A stretch of DNA of 64,000 nucleotides from Lachnospiraceae bacterium (GCA_022510745.1 JAFLSY010000001.1:124001-188000), one strand, 5' to 3'. Positions 31,268-40,122 are shown, numbered from the stretch's first letter. Numbers and translations are program-made. The notes: generated by a model from the sequence alone, not told the origin.

Positions 31268-33430
31268 ATGAAGATAATCAAAAGAAGCGGTTCGGAAGTT
31301 ACTTTTAATTTAAAGAAGATTGAAGATGCTATTCGCAAAGCTAACTCCAGCGTCATGGACAGCGAGAAGATGACAGAGGATCAGATTAAGGGCATTACCC
31401 GCAGTGTGGAAAATGCCTGTGAGTCCATGCAGCGTTCTCCCAGTGTGGAAGAAATCCAGGATATGGTAGAGAACGAGATCATGAACCAGAGAGCCTTTTC
31501 CGTTGCACGTAATTATATTACTTACCGCTATAAGAGAGCGCTGGTCAGAAAGGCCAATTCCACGGACGAGCAGATTTTGAGTCTGTTAGAATGCAACAAT
31601 GAAGAGGTAAAACAGGAGAATTCCAATAAAAATCCCACTGTCAACAGTGTACAGAGGGATTACATGGCCGGAGAGGTCAGCAAAGATATTACCAAGCGGT
31701 TTCTGCTGCCTTCGGATATTGTGGAGGCTCATGAACAAGGTATTATCCATTTTCATGATGCGGACTATTTTGCGCAGCATATGCACAACTGCTGTCTGGT
31801 AAATCTGGAGGATATGCTGCAGAACGGTACCGTCATCAGTGAGACCATGATAGATACGCCCAAGAGCTTTTCCACCGCCTGCAATATCGCTACCCAGAGC
31901 ATTGCTCAGATAGCTTCTTCCCAGTACGGCGGACAGAGTATTTCCCTGTCCCATTTAGCCCCCTTTGTGCAGGTCAGCAGGGAGAAGTTCCGCAGGGAGG
32001 TGCGCAGGGAATTGGAGATGGCGGGACTTCCCGCAGAGGAGGAAACCGTCAATAAGATTGCGGAGAGCCGGGTGAAGGAGGAAATCAACCGGGGCGTGCA
32101 GATGATCCAGTATCAGGTCATTACCCTGATGACCACCAACGGACAGGCGCCTTTTGTCACCGTATTCATGTACTTAAACGAGGTACCGGAGGGGCAGACA
32201 AGGGACGATCTGGCTGCAGTCATTGAAGAAGTGCTTCACCAGAGGATCAAGGGTGTAAAAAATGAAAAGGGCGTGTATATTACGCCCGCTTTCCCCAAGC
32301 TGATCTATGTGCTGGAGGAGGACAATATCAAAGAGGGCACTAAATACTGGTATCTGACCAAGCTGGCGGCGGAGTGTACTGCCAAGAGAATGGTGCCGGA
32401 CTATATTTCCGAGAAGATCATGCGGCAGTTAAAGGACGGTAACTGCTATCCCTGCATGGGCTGCCGTTCCTTCTTAACGGTATATAAGGACGAACATGAG
32501 AAGCCTCAGTTTTACGGCCGTTTCAATCAGGGTGTAGTAACCTTGAATCTGGTGGACGTAGCCTGCAGTTCGGAAGGGGATATGGAGAAGTTCTGGCAGA
32601 TACTGGATGCGCGTCTGGATATGTGCTACAGAGCGCTCATGTGTCGTCACAACCGTTTAAAGGGCACACCCTCCGATGTGGCGCCCATTCTGTGGCAGGA
32701 CGGTGCGCTGGCCCGCTTAAAGAAAGGGGAAACCATAGACAAGCTGCTCTATAACGGATATTCCACGATTTCGTTAGGCTATGCAGGACTCTGCGAGTGT
32801 ACCCGCTATATGACCGGCAAATCCCATACGGATCCGTCGGCAACGCCTTTTGCCCTAAAGTTAATGCAGTATTTGAATGATGCGTGTAAAAAGTGGAGAG
32901 AGGAAACTCGCATTGATTTCAGTCTCTATGGTACGCCGTTGGAATCCACTACTTATAAATTTGCAAAATGCTTGCAGAAGCGTTTTGGCAAGATAGAGGG
33001 CGTAACGGACAGAAACTATATTACCAACAGCTATCACGTGCATGTAACGGAGCCCATTGACGCCTTTGAAAAGCTGAAGTTTGAGGCACAGTTCCAGCAG
33101 CTTTCTCCGGGCGGCGCCATCAGCTATGTGGAAGTGCCCGATATGCAGCACAATCTGGATGCGGTGCTTTCCGTTATGCAGTATATCTATGAGAATATTA
33201 TGTATGCGGAGTTGAATACCAAGAGCGACTACTGCCAGTTATGCGGTTATAACGGAGAAATTCATATTGTGAATGACAAGGATGGTAAGCTGATCTGGGA
33301 GTGTCCTAATTGCGGCAATCAGGATCAGGATACGATGAATGTTGCCAGAAGGACCTGCGGCTATATTGGCACCCAGTTCTGGAATCAGGGCAGAACACAG
33401 GAAATCAAGGAGCGGGTTCTCCATCTGTAA
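31268..33430 (+). CDS. nrdD: Anaerobic ribonucleoside-triphosphate reductase (class III)
   Basis: This 720-residue glycyl-radical enzyme reduces NTPs to dNTPs under anoxia. An N-terminal ATP-cone (KRSGSEVTFNLKKIEDAIRKAN and following residues, about 1-95) gives dATP/ATP control. The C-terminus has a zinc site (CQLCGYNG and CPNCGNQ) and the glycyl-radical loop RRTCGYIGTQFW, with the radical Gly near residue 698. The ATG at 31268 follows AAAGGA at 10 bp. An upstream ATG at 31226 would start inside the promoter. It is co-transcribed with its activase nrdG 10 bp downstream. Confidence 0.96.
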   Translation: MKIIKRSGSEVTFNLKKIEDAIRKANSSVMDSEKMTEDQIKGITRSVENACESMQRSPSVEEIQDMVENEIMNQRAFSVARNYITYRYKRALVRKANSTDEQILSLLECNNEEVKQENSNKNPTVNSVQRDYMAGEVSKDITKRFLLPSDIVEAHEQGIIHFHDADYFAQHMHNCCLVNLEDMLQNGTVISETMIDTPKSFSTACNIATQSIAQIASSQYGGQSISLSHLAPFVQVSREKFRREVRRELEMAGLPAEEETVNKIAESRVKEEINRGVQMIQYQVITLMTTNGQAPFVTVFMYLNEVPEGQTRDDLAAVIEEVLHQRIKGVKNEKGVYITPAFPKLIYVLEEDNIKEGTKYWYLTKLAAECTAKRMVPDYISEKIMRQLKDGNCYPCMGCRSFLTVYKDEHEKPQFYGRFNQGVVTLNLVDVACSSEGDMEKFWQILDARLDMCYRALMCRHNRLKGTPSDVAPILWQDGALARLKKGETIDKLLYNGYSTISLGYAGLCECTRYMTGKSHTDPSATPFALKLMQYLNDACKKWREETRIDFSLYGTPLESTTYKFAKCLQKRFGKIEGVTDRNYITNSYHVHVTEPIDAFEKLKFEAQFQQLSPGGAISYVEVPDMQHNLDAVLSVMQYIYENIMYAELNTKSDYCQLCGYNGEIHIVNDKDGKLIWECPNCGNQDQDTMNVARRTCGYIGTQFWNQGRTQEIKERVLHL

Positions 33431-33440
33431 GGAGCTTGTC

Positions 33441-33959
33441 ATGAACTATGCAGAGATAAAAAACTGCGATATTGCCAACGGACCCGGAGTTCGGGTATCC
33501 CTGTTTGTCAGCGGCTGTACCCACCACTGTAAAAACTGCTTTAATGAGGTCACTTGGGATTTTCAGTATGGGGAACCTTTTACTAAAGAGGTGGAGGATG
33601 AGCTCATAGCGGCCTTAAGTCCCGATTATATCAGGGGACTGACCCTGCTTGGGGGAGAACCCATGGAATATGAAAACCAGCTTGGCCTATTGCCTTTTGT
33701 TCAGAGAGTAAGAAAAGAATTACCTACAAAAGATATCTGGTGCTTCAGCGGCTATGTATTCGATACGGAGATTGCGGATATGTGTGGGAAATGGGAAGTC
33801 ACGAAAGAACTGCTAAGCTGTATCGATGTGCTGGTGGACGGCAGGTTTGTAGAAGACTTAAAAGATATTTCCCTGCGTTTTCGAGGTTCTTCCAACCAGC
33901 GTATCATCGATGTGCAAAAATCCTTAAATAAAGGAGAAGTTGTTCTGTGGCAGGAGTAA
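33441..33959 (+). CDS. nrdG: Anaerobic ribonucleotide reductase activating protein
   Basis: This 172-residue radical-SAM enzyme installs the glycyl radical on NrdD. The CxxxCxxC cluster motif is CTHHCKNC near residue 26-33, following NGPGVRVSLFVSGC. LTLLGGEPM is the SAM-binding GGE motif. The ATG at 33441 has AAGGA 7 bp upstream. The longer open frame upstream runs through the end of nrdD in another frame and is not coding. Confidence 0.95.
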   Translation: MNYAEIKNCDIANGPGVRVSLFVSGCTHHCKNCFNEVTWDFQYGEPFTKEVEDELIAALSPDYIRGLTLLGGEPMEYENQLGLLPFVQRVRKELPTKDIWCFSGYVFDTEIADMCGKWEVTKELLSCIDVLVDGRFVEDLKDISLRFRGSSNQRIIDVQKSLNKGEVVLWQE

Positions 33960-34079
33960 AATGGAAAGCGCCTGCGTATCGGAGGAATATTGCCTGCTCA
34001 ATATAACTGAGAAAAATAGTCATAAATCCGAAGTCTTGTCCATATACTTTATTAGCAAATTATTTTCAGGAGGAAGGAT

Positions 34080-34322
34080 ATGGCAAGAGGACAAAGAAAA
34101 CCCATTGAAGAAAAAATCAGGGAGAAGGAGGAGCTGATCGCTTCTCTGAAAACCAGATTACAAGCGGAAGAAAAAGAGCTTTCTGAAATGCAGAAGGAAA
34201 AGCAGTTAAAAGAGCTGGAGGCCCTCAGTGAAATGCTGGAGGAAGCCAATATGACCGTTGAGGAAGCCAGAGAGATCTTGGAACAGCATATATACGAAGA
34301 TGAGGAAGAGGAGAGCGATTAA
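34080..34322 (+). CDS. Small coiled-coil protein
   Basis: This is an 80-residue, highly charged protein made almost entirely of heptad-like Leu/Glu/Lys pattern (EELIASLKTRLQAEEKELSEM and onward), ending in an acidic tail (EDEEEESD). It has a perfect AGGAGGAAGG ribosome binding site. No family is recognised. The 120 bp between nrdG and this gene show no feature that I can support. Confidence 0.7.
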   Translation: MARGQRKPIEEKIREKEELIASLKTRLQAEEKELSEMQKEKQLKELEALSEMLEEANMTVEEAREILEQHIYEDEEEESD

Positions 34323-34340
34323 AGTCATTCAGTTTAAGGG

Positions 34341-34374
34341 GAGCTATCGGTATCAGCGGATATTGATAGCTCTT
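34341..34374 (+). terminator. Inverted repeat before ispF
   Basis: GAGCTATC (34341-34348) and GATAGCTC (34365-34372) are perfect 8-bp complements, with inner TATC/GATA. Only a short TTT follows, so it is a weak terminator or a leader hairpin of ispF. Confidence 0.45.
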
Positions 34375-34397
34375 TAGTACGACATAGGAGGAATTTT

Positions 34398-34946
34398 ATG
34401 CGGATTGGAATGGGATATGATGTGCATCGTCTGACAGAGGGGCGCAAGCTGATCATGGGAGGGGTGGATATCCCCTATGAAAAAGGACTTTTGGGACATT
34501 CGGATGCGGATGTGCTGCTGCATGCCATTATGGATGCGTTGTTAGGAGCGGCGGCTTTAGGAGACATCGGCAAGCATTTTCCAGATACGGACGAGGCCTA
34601 TAAGGGTATTTCTTCCCTGAAGCTTCTACGGAAAGTAGGAGATCTGCTTTCTGAAAACTGCTTTTTAATTGAAAATATTGATGCCACTATTATTGCGCAG
34701 GCCCCTAAGATGCGCCCCCATATCGATACCATGCGGGAGAACATTGCAAGAGAGCTTTCTCTGGATATTTCTCAGGTAAACGTAAAGGCTACCACCGAGG
34801 AAGGATTGGGCTTTACCGGAAACGGAGAAGGTATTTCCGCACAGGCCATCTGTATGTTGACCTCCCCCAGAGAACTGTATGCGGAGGATGTGACCGCATC
34901 GGCTGTAAGTGGCTGTGCAGGATGTAAAGGATGCCCGAAAGCATGA
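34398..34946 (+). CDS. ispF: 2-C-methyl-D-erythritol 2,4-cyclodiphosphate synthase with Cys-rich tail
   Basis: This MEP-pathway enzyme converts CDP-ME-2-phosphate to MEcPP for isoprenoid synthesis. Family residues are [12 protein letters not shown] (metal ligands Asp and His), [26 protein letters not shown] and [15 protein letters not shown]. The core ends near residue 155. A further 25 or so residues follow, ending in CAGCKGC, a CxxCxxC-like cluster that is not part of standard IspF. The start at 34398 has GGAGG upstream. A strong terminator follows. Confidence 0.94.
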   Translation: MRIGMGYDVHRLTEGRKLIMGGVDIPYEKGLLGHSDADVLLHAIMDALLGAAALGDIGKHFPDTDEAYKGISSLKLLRKVGDLLSENCFLIENIDATIIAQAPKMRPHIDTMRENIARELSLDISQVNVKATTEEGLGFTGNGEGISAQAICMLTSPRELYAEDVTASAVSGCAGCKGCPKA

Positions 34947-34970
34947 ATGCCCAAGCAGAAAAAGGACCGG

Positions 34971-34996
34971 CCCTGCATGACGAATGCAGGGTTTTT
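34971..34996 (+). terminator. Terminator of ispF
   Basis: CCCTGCAT-GACGA-ATGCAGGG (8-bp perfect stem) is followed by five T residues. Confidence 0.92.
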
Positions 34997-34998
34997 AC

Positions 34999-35027
34999 TT
35001 GACAAAACCGCATAGGATTAATAATAT
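34999..35027 (+). promoter_or_regulatory. Promoter of the riboswitch-controlled CDF gene
   Basis: TTGACA at 34999-35004, a 17-bp spacer and TAATAT at 35022-35027. Confidence 0.85.
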
Positions 35028-35104
35028 TAAAGTAACAAATGCGGACGCGGAGACGCTGATAACAGAAACCAAGAGCTATGTAAAAGCTGAATAGAAAATG
35101 GACG

Positions 35105-35182
35105 AAAACTGAGCAGGCCATGATCTTATCATGGGGCCGGGTCTTTTAGACAGCAGATAGGACATCTGCGGGACAGGAGTTT
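35105..35182 (+). ncRNA. NiCo (czcD) riboswitch aptamer
   Basis: The four-way-junction NiCo aptamer that senses Ni2+/Co2+ (and possibly Fe2+) is recognisable by its junction sequences: ACTGAGCAGGC, GCCGGG and GGGACAG. Helices are P1 AAACT/AGTTT (35106-35110 with 35178-35182), P2 CCATGAT/ATCATGG (35118-35134), P3 GTCT/AGAC (35141-35151) and P4 GCAGAT/ATCTGC (35153-35169). It lies between a strong promoter and a terminator and precedes a CDF metal exporter, the known context of this class. Metal binding should stabilise P1/P4 and block the terminator. Confidence 0.86.
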
Positions 35183-35212
35183 ATTGATAACCAATGTTCC
35201 GCAGATGTTTTT
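35162..35212 (+). terminator. Riboswitch expression platform terminator
   Basis: ACATCTGCGGGACA (35162-35175) pairs with TGTTCCGCAGATGT (35195-35208), 13 of 14 Watson-Crick, followed by a T-tract through 35212. The left arm uses the 3' half of P4 and the conserved GGGACAG, so aptamer and terminator exclude each other. Confidence 0.86.
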
Positions 35213-35232
35213 ATATCTTGGAGGTAACTAAT

Positions 35233-36129
35233 ATGGAGCAGGAAAAGAGGAAAGAAGAACAAAATACCGAAAAGACCGCTATGCGGGTATCCATAGTGAG
35301 TATACTGGTGAATATAGTGCTGGCATTGGGTAAATTTGCCGCCGGCATACTGGCTTCTTCGGGAGCCATGATTTCCGATGCGGTACATTCCGCCTCGGAT
35401 GTATTCAGTACCCTTGTCGTCATCATCGGCATACGGCTTTCCGGAAAGAAAGCGGATGCGGAACATCCCTATGGACACGAGCGGATGGAGTGTGTCGCAG
35501 CCATTGTGCTGGCCGTGGTACTGGCGATTACCGGTCTGGAAATTGGAGCAGACGGCATGCGGAAGATTCTGGGAGGCAGATATGACGAACTGGCGGTACC
35601 CGGAATTCTGGCACTAGCGGCCGCAGTTGTCTCTATTCTTGTCAAGGAGTGGATGTATTGGTATACCCGATTTCACGCAAAAAAGATAAATTCTGCCGCA
35701 TTGATGGCGGACGCATGGCACCACCGTTCCGATTCGCTCTCTTCAATGGGCGCATTCATCGGTATTTTAGGAGCAAGAATGGGTTTTCCTGTTATGGACT
35801 CTCTGGCAAGTGTGGCAATCTGCATATTAATTTTAAAGGCAGCTTACGATATTTTTAAGGATGCAATAGACAAGATGGTGGATAAGGCCTGTGATACAGA
35901 TATGGAGGAACGGTTAAGGGAACTGGCAGCGTCACAGCAGGGTGTGATGGGGGTGGATTCGCTGCGGACCCGTGCTTTTGGCAATCGAATCTATGTGGAC
36001 GTAGAAATAATAGCGGACGGAAATCTCACCCTCTATGAAAGCCATGCCATTGCAGAGCGTGTCCATGATGAAATAGAGGCCCATTTTAAAGAAGTGAAGC
36101 ATATCATGGTACATGTAAATCCCGGTTGA
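35233..36129 (+). CDS. Cation diffusion facilitator (Ni/Co-type metal exporter, CzcD-like)
   Basis: This 299-residue CDF transporter has six hydrophobic helices and a C-terminal cytoplasmic metal-binding domain. The transport-site residues are in ISDAVHSASD (helix 2) and ADAWHHRSDS (helix 5), and HPYGHERME follows helix 2. The exporter swaps metal for protons. The ATG at 35233 has GGAGG 8 bp upstream; the ATG at 35194 sits inside the terminator stem and is not used. The NiCo riboswitch upstream suggests induction by excess Ni2+ or Co2+. Confidence 0.93.
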   Translation: MEQEKRKEEQNTEKTAMRVSIVSILVNIVLALGKFAAGILASSGAMISDAVHSASDVFSTLVVIIGIRLSGKKADAEHPYGHERMECVAAIVLAVVLAITGLEIGADGMRKILGGRYDELAVPGILALAAAVVSILVKEWMYWYTRFHAKKINSAALMADAWHHRSDSLSSMGAFIGILGARMGFPVMDSLASVAICILILKAAYDIFKDAIDKMVDKACDTDMEERLRELAASQQGVMGVDSLRTRAFGNRIYVDVEIIADGNLTLYESHAIAERVHDEIEAHFKEVKHIMVHVNPG

Positions 36130-36238
36130 CAAAAATACCAATTTTGCGTATTCTTTCTTTAAAGGGCAATGGCCTGAAGGGAAAGAAAACCTGTCTGAGG
36201 CTGCATTTTTGCCATTGACAGGCGGAAGGCGAGGAATT

Positions 36239-37663
36239 ATGGAAAACAGACTGACAATGTATAATTCTCTGACAAAAAAAGAAGAATTATTTGTACCCAA
36301 TGAGGACGGAAAGGTAGGAATGTATACCTGTGGTCCTACGGTGTATCATTATGCACATATAGGCAATTTAAGAAGCTATATCATGGAAGATTTGTTAGAG
36401 AAAACTTTAAGATATCTTCATTATGATGTAAAGCGAGTCATGAATATTACCGACGTGGGTCACCTTTCCAGCGACGCGGATACCGGCGAGGATAAGATGT
36501 TAAAGGGTGCGAGGCGGGAGCATAAGACAGTAATGGAAATTGCCCAGTTCTATACCGACGCTTTTTTTGAGGACTGCAGAAAGCTGAATATCAAACGTCC
36601 CGACGTGGTAGAACCTGCCACTAACTGTATTGATGAATTTATTCATATGATCACGGTACTGCTTGAGAAGGGCTATGCCTACGAAATGGGCGGCAATATA
36701 TATTTTGATACCTCCAAACTGCAGAATTACTATGTATTTTCCGGACAGTCGGATATGGAGCTCTTAGTGGGTGTAAGGGATGATGTGGAGGAAGACGCCA
36801 ACAAGAAAAACAAGAGTGATTTTGTGCTCTGGTTTACCAAGTCCAAATTCGAGGATCAGGAATTAAAGTGGGAAAGCCCCTGGGGGTTGGGATATCCCGG
36901 CTGGCATATCGAATGCTCCTGCATCAGTATGAAGCATTTAGGGGAGTTTATGGATATTCACTGCGGCGGCGTGGACAATATCTTCCCCCATCATACCAAC
37001 GAGATTGCCCAGAGCGAATCCTATCTGGGGCATAAATGGTGCAATTACTGGTTCCATGTACATCACCTGAATGATAAGACCGGTAAGATGAGTAAGTCCA
37101 AGGGAGATTTTCTTACTGTATCCCTTTTAGAGAGCAAGGGTTATAATCCTCTGGCTTACAGGCTCTTCTGCTTACAGTCCCACTACCGGAAACCTCTGGA
37201 ATTCTCCTACGAGAATCTGGACAATGTGACAAGCGCTTATAATAAGCTGATCAAGAGAATCGGGGATTTGTCCGAAGAGGGTGAGATAGAGCAGGAGAAG
37301 TTTGACGCTTACAGAAAGCAGTTTGAAGACGCGCTCTGCAGCGATTTAAATTCATCCATGGCTCTTACTGTGCTCTATGAGATGTTGAAAGCAGATATGA
37401 ATGACAGAACCAAGAGAGAACTGGCAAAGAGCTTTGACGAGGTGCTTTCCTTGGATTTACTGACGGCACAGACCGCGGGAGAAGTTCAGCATAGCGAGAT
37501 AGACGCAGAGTTGGAAAGTTATGTGCTTGCTAAGATCGAGGAGAGAGCGGCAGCCAAGAAAGCCAAGGATTTTGCAACCGCGGACGCTATCCGCAGCGAG
37601 CTTTTGGAGCGGGGCATTGTGCTGGAAGATACCAGAGAGGGCGTAAAATGGAAGAAAGCTTAA
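36239..37663 (+). CDS. cysS: Cysteinyl-tRNA synthetase
   Basis: This 474-residue class I synthetase has CGPTVYHYAHIGNLRSY (zinc-ligand Cys and HIGN), WHIECSCIS and the KMSKS loop in TGKMSKSKGDF. The length is normal. GAGGAA precedes the ATG at 36239. The 109-bp gap upstream contains short competing hairpins but no T-box signature. The gene overlaps mrnC by 16 bp and opens the conserved Bacillota cluster cysS-mrnC-rlmB-sigH. Confidence 0.96.
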   Translation: MENRLTMYNSLTKKEELFVPNEDGKVGMYTCGPTVYHYAHIGNLRSYIMEDLLEKTLRYLHYDVKRVMNITDVGHLSSDADTGEDKMLKGARREHKTVMEIAQFYTDAFFEDCRKLNIKRPDVVEPATNCIDEFIHMITVLLEKGYAYEMGGNIYFDTSKLQNYYVFSGQSDMELLVGVRDDVEEDANKKNKSDFVLWFTKSKFEDQELKWESPWGLGYPGWHIECSCISMKHLGEFMDIHCGGVDNIFPHHTNEIAQSESYLGHKWCNYWFHVHHLNDKTGKMSKSKGDFLTVSLLESKGYNPLAYRLFCLQSHYRKPLEFSYENLDNVTSAYNKLIKRIGDLSEEGEIEQEKFDAYRKQFEDALCSDLNSSMALTVLYEMLKADMNDRTKRELAKSFDEVLSLDLLTAQTAGEVQHSEIDAELESYVLAKIEERAAAKKAKDFATADAIRSELLERGIVLEDTREGVKWKKA

Positions 37664-38088
37664 GCTTACTGACCCGGATAAAAGAAAGTTTTTCATTGGG
37701 AGAGGTGGATGTGCGGGCATATTCACCTCTCACTTTAGCGTATATAGGAGATGCGGTTTACGATATCATCATCCGCACCGTGGTGGTGGAACGCTCCAAC
37801 AAACCGGCCCATGAACTGCATAAACAGACCAGCGCACTGGTAAAAGCCCAGACTCAGGCTCAGATGATCGAGGCGCTGCAGGAGTTGCTGACCGAAGAGG
37901 AGATGGCAGTTTATAAAAGAGGGCGCAATGCCAAGTCCTATACCACTGCCAAGAATGCAAGTGTGGGGGATTACCGCAAGGCCACGGGCTTAGAGGCGCT
38001 GGTCGGCTGGCTGTATCTGCAGGATAGGACAATACGGGCAATCGAGCTGGTAAAAGAGGGCCTTATCAAAATAGGTAGAGAGTTATAA
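37648..38088 (+). CDS. mrnC: Mini-ribonuclease III
   Basis: This 146-residue RNase III domain without a dsRNA-binding domain matures 23S rRNA. LAYIGDAVYDIIIR is the catalytic helix with the conserved Asp, and ATGLEALVGWLYL supplies the second acidic residue. It begins inside cysS and is translationally coupled to it. The gap to rlmB is occupied by a palindromic element. Confidence 0.94.
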   Translation: MEESLSLLTRIKESFSLGEVDVRAYSPLTLAYIGDAVYDIIIRTVVVERSNKPAHELHKQTSALVKAQTQAQMIEALQELLTEEEMAVYKRGRNAKSYTTAKNASVGDYRKATGLEALVGWLYLQDRTIRAIELVKEGLIKIGREL

Positions 38089-38091
38089 TAT

Positions 38092-38153
38092 ACGCAATTA
38101 CCCAAACAAGGGCGAATGCTACCGCACCTGAGCCCGGTTTGGGTAAATTGCGT
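38092..38153 (+). repeat. Palindromic element with kink-turn-like core, copy A
   Basis: The left arm ACGCAATTACCCAAAC (38092-38107) and right arm GTTTGGGTAAATTGCGT (38137-38153) are complementary with one bulged A. Between them lies the 29-nt core (38108-38136) beginning AAGGGCGAATGC and ending CTGAGCCCG. The core folds as GGGC/GCCC, then GA opposite GA, a short bulge, and TGC/GCA. The same core recurs at 52404 with different arms. Confidence 0.7.
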
Positions 38154-38210
38154 AAAGATAACCTAAGATAGACGAGAATTTTAGGTCGAAATAAGGGGGA
38201 GGACACTTTA

Positions 38211-38951
38211 ATGGGATACGAAGAATTTACCATAGAAGGCCGAAACGCAGTCTTAGAGGCTTACCGCGCCGGCAGGCCCATTGATAAACTGTTTATACTG
38301 GATGGCTGTCAGGATGGTCCTATTATGAGCATCAAGCGGGAGGCAAAAAAGGCGGATAGTCTGATAAAGTATGTGTCCAAAGAGAGACTGGATCAGATGT
38401 CTGAGACCGGGAAGCATCAGGGGGTCATCGCCTATGCGGCAGCCTATACCTATGCGGAGGTGGAAGAAGTTCTAAAAGCGGCGAAGGACAAGGGAGAGCC
38501 TCCCTTTGTATTTCTGTTGGATAATATTGAGGACCCTCACAATCTTGGGGCCATTATCCGAACGGCCAATCTGGCGGGTGCCCATGGGGTTATTATCCCC
38601 AAAAATCGGGCAGTAGGACTGACGGCTACGGTAGCCAGAACCTCAGCAGGCGCACTGAATTATACGCCCGTGGCGAGGGTGACAAATCTGGCTCAGACCA
38701 TTGAGGAGTTAAAGAAAGAGGGACTTTGGTTTGTCTGTGCCGATATGGATGGTACAGTAATGTATGATTTGGATCTAAAAGGCCCTATCGGTCTGGTTAT
38801 CGGCAGCGAAGGAGAGGGCGTGGGCAGGCTGGTAAAAGAAAAATGCGATATGGTAGCTTCCATTCCTATGCGGGGGAATATTGATTCTCTCAATGCTTCC
38901 GTGGCAGCAGGCGTACTGGCCTATGAAATTGTGCGCCAAAGAAGACCGTAG
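38211..38951 (+). CDS. rlmB: 23S rRNA (guanosine 2'-O)-methyltransferase RlmB (SpoU/TrmH family)
   Basis: This 246-residue protein has an N-terminal substrate-binding domain (EGRNAVLEAYRAGRPIDKLFI) and a SPOUT catalytic domain. Motifs 1-3 are LLDNIEDPHNLGAIIRTA, GLVIGSEGEGVGRLV and IPMRGNIDSLNASVAAGV. SAM binds in the trefoil knot. A GGGGGAGG site precedes the ATG. The gene order places it between mrnC and sigH, as in Bacillus, with yacP missing. Confidence 0.94.
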   Translation: MGYEEFTIEGRNAVLEAYRAGRPIDKLFILDGCQDGPIMSIKREAKKADSLIKYVSKERLDQMSETGKHQGVIAYAAAYTYAEVEEVLKAAKDKGEPPFVFLLDNIEDPHNLGAIIRTANLAGAHGVIIPKNRAVGLTATVARTSAGALNYTPVARVTNLAQTIEELKKEGLWFVCADMDGTVMYDLDLKGPIGLVIGSEGEGVGRLVKEKCDMVASIPMRGNIDSLNASVAAGVLAYEIVRQRRP

Positions 38952-39000
38952 CAAGGAAGCGGGAAAGAATCCGGAAGTAGGATAGGGAAAGGTGGTTTGG

Positions 39001-39606
39001 ATGCAGGATTTTGCACAGACTTCTGACGAGGAACTGATTGTCAGGCTGCGGGACGGAGAAGAGCAAATTACGGACTACATTATGGACAAGTACAAAAACC
39101 TGGTGCGCAGCAAGGCCGGTTCCATGTATATTTTGGGCGGTGACAGGGACGATTTGATTCAGGAGGGAATGATAGGTCTGTTCAAAGCCATCCGCGACTA
39201 TGATAGCGGCAGGGATGCCAGCTTTTTTACCTTTGCGGAGCTCTGCATCAGCAGGCAGATGTATTCTGCGGTTCAGGCTGCCGGCCGGATGAAGCACATT
39301 CCGCTTAATTCGTATATCTCCCTATATCAGACAGAGGAGCATGGGGAAGAGGAAAAAAACATTCTGGATATTTTGGCGGACAACGGTTTGAATCCGGAGG
39401 ATCTTGTAATTGATAAAGAAAATGTGGAAAGTCTGGAAAAAAAGATAGACAAGGAGTTAAGCAGCTTTGAAAAGCAGGTGTTAGAGCTGTATATGACCGG
39501 CATGAGTTACAGTCAGATTGCCAAGGTTTTAGGAAGGGATGATAAGTCCACGGACAATGCATTGCAGCGGCTGAAGGCTAAAATTCGGCGAATGATCCTG
39601 CCATAG
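39001..39606 (+). CDS. sigH: RNA polymerase sigma-H factor (sporulation)
   Basis: This 201-residue sigma-70-family factor has region 2 (LVRSKAGSMYILGGDRDDLIQEGMIGLFKAIRDYD) and region 4.2 (FEKQVLELYMTGMSYSQIAKVLGRDDKSTDNALQRLK). Its position after rlmB matches sigH of Bacillus and Clostridium, which starts sporulation gene expression. I place the start at the ATG at 39001 with AAAGGTGG 5 bp upstream. Confidence 0.92.
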   Translation: MQDFAQTSDEELIVRLRDGEEQITDYIMDKYKNLVRSKAGSMYILGGDRDDLIQEGMIGLFKAIRDYDSGRDASFFTFAELCISRQMYSAVQAAGRMKHIPLNSYISLYQTEEHGEEEKNILDILADNGLNPEDLVIDKENVESLEKKIDKELSSFEKQVLELYMTGMSYSQIAKVLGRDDKSTDNALQRLKAKIRRMILP

Positions 39607-39676
39607 TATTTTGAAAATGCCGGGGTAAAAAATCTTAAAAATATTTTAAATTTTTAATGAAAATTAGATTTAGCTG

Positions 39677-39685
39677 TGCTATAAT
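39677..39685 (+). promoter_or_regulatory. Extended -10 promoter of the gene at 39725
   Basis: TGC-TATAAT, 40 bp before the start codon; no clear -35 element. Confidence 0.6.
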
Positions 39686-39724
39686 GTTTTCGTGTATGGA
39701 AACTTGAATTTAGAGAGGGCAGCT

Positions 39725-40012
39725 ATGCAGACGGAATACACCAAGGTCAAAGTAAATAACGAGATTGAGCTTTGCGAAACTGTCGATATGGAAGTAAAGC
39801 AGCAGATAGAGCGTGTGCTTTTACAGAATAGGATTTCTTACTATATCAAATGGCATAAGCAGGGTATCTTTAGGCATGGAAGGAATTTGTGCACGATATG
39901 CATCAATGATAACTCAAGGAACGAAGCGGAGGAATTGATTCGTTCTCTCGGAGAAGATGTGGAGAGTAGGGTAAAATTTCTGATGCGCAAGTCAAATGAT
40001 AGCTTTTTTTAA
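39725..40012 (+). CDS. Hypothetical protein, 95 residues
   Basis: This is a small soluble protein with an alpha/beta pattern: VKVNNEIELCETVD, a helix, ISYYIKWHKQGIFRHGRNLCTICIND, then a helix. The pattern is reminiscent of DUF2007-type small domains, but no family can be assigned. It has its own promoter, a GAGAGGG ribosome binding site and a terminator, so it is monocistronic. Confidence 0.72.
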   Translation: MQTEYTKVKVNNEIELCETVDMEVKQQIERVLLQNRISYYIKWHKQGIFRHGRNLCTICINDNSRNEAEELIRSLGEDVESRVKFLMRKSNDSFF

Positions 40013-40040
40013 CATATAATATTAATTGTTTAGGTAGGCG

Positions 40041-40082
40041 GCCTATTTCATTGCAGAGGGATGAGGTAGGCTTTTCCTTTTG
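40041..40082 (+). terminator. Terminator after the gene at 39725
   Basis: GCCTATTTCAT pairs with ATGAGGTAGGC (two G-U pairs), followed by TTTTCCTTTT. Confidence 0.72.
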
Positions 40083-40122
40083 CAATAGAAAAAGCAGGAA
40101 AGGTATTACGGAGGAGAATATT

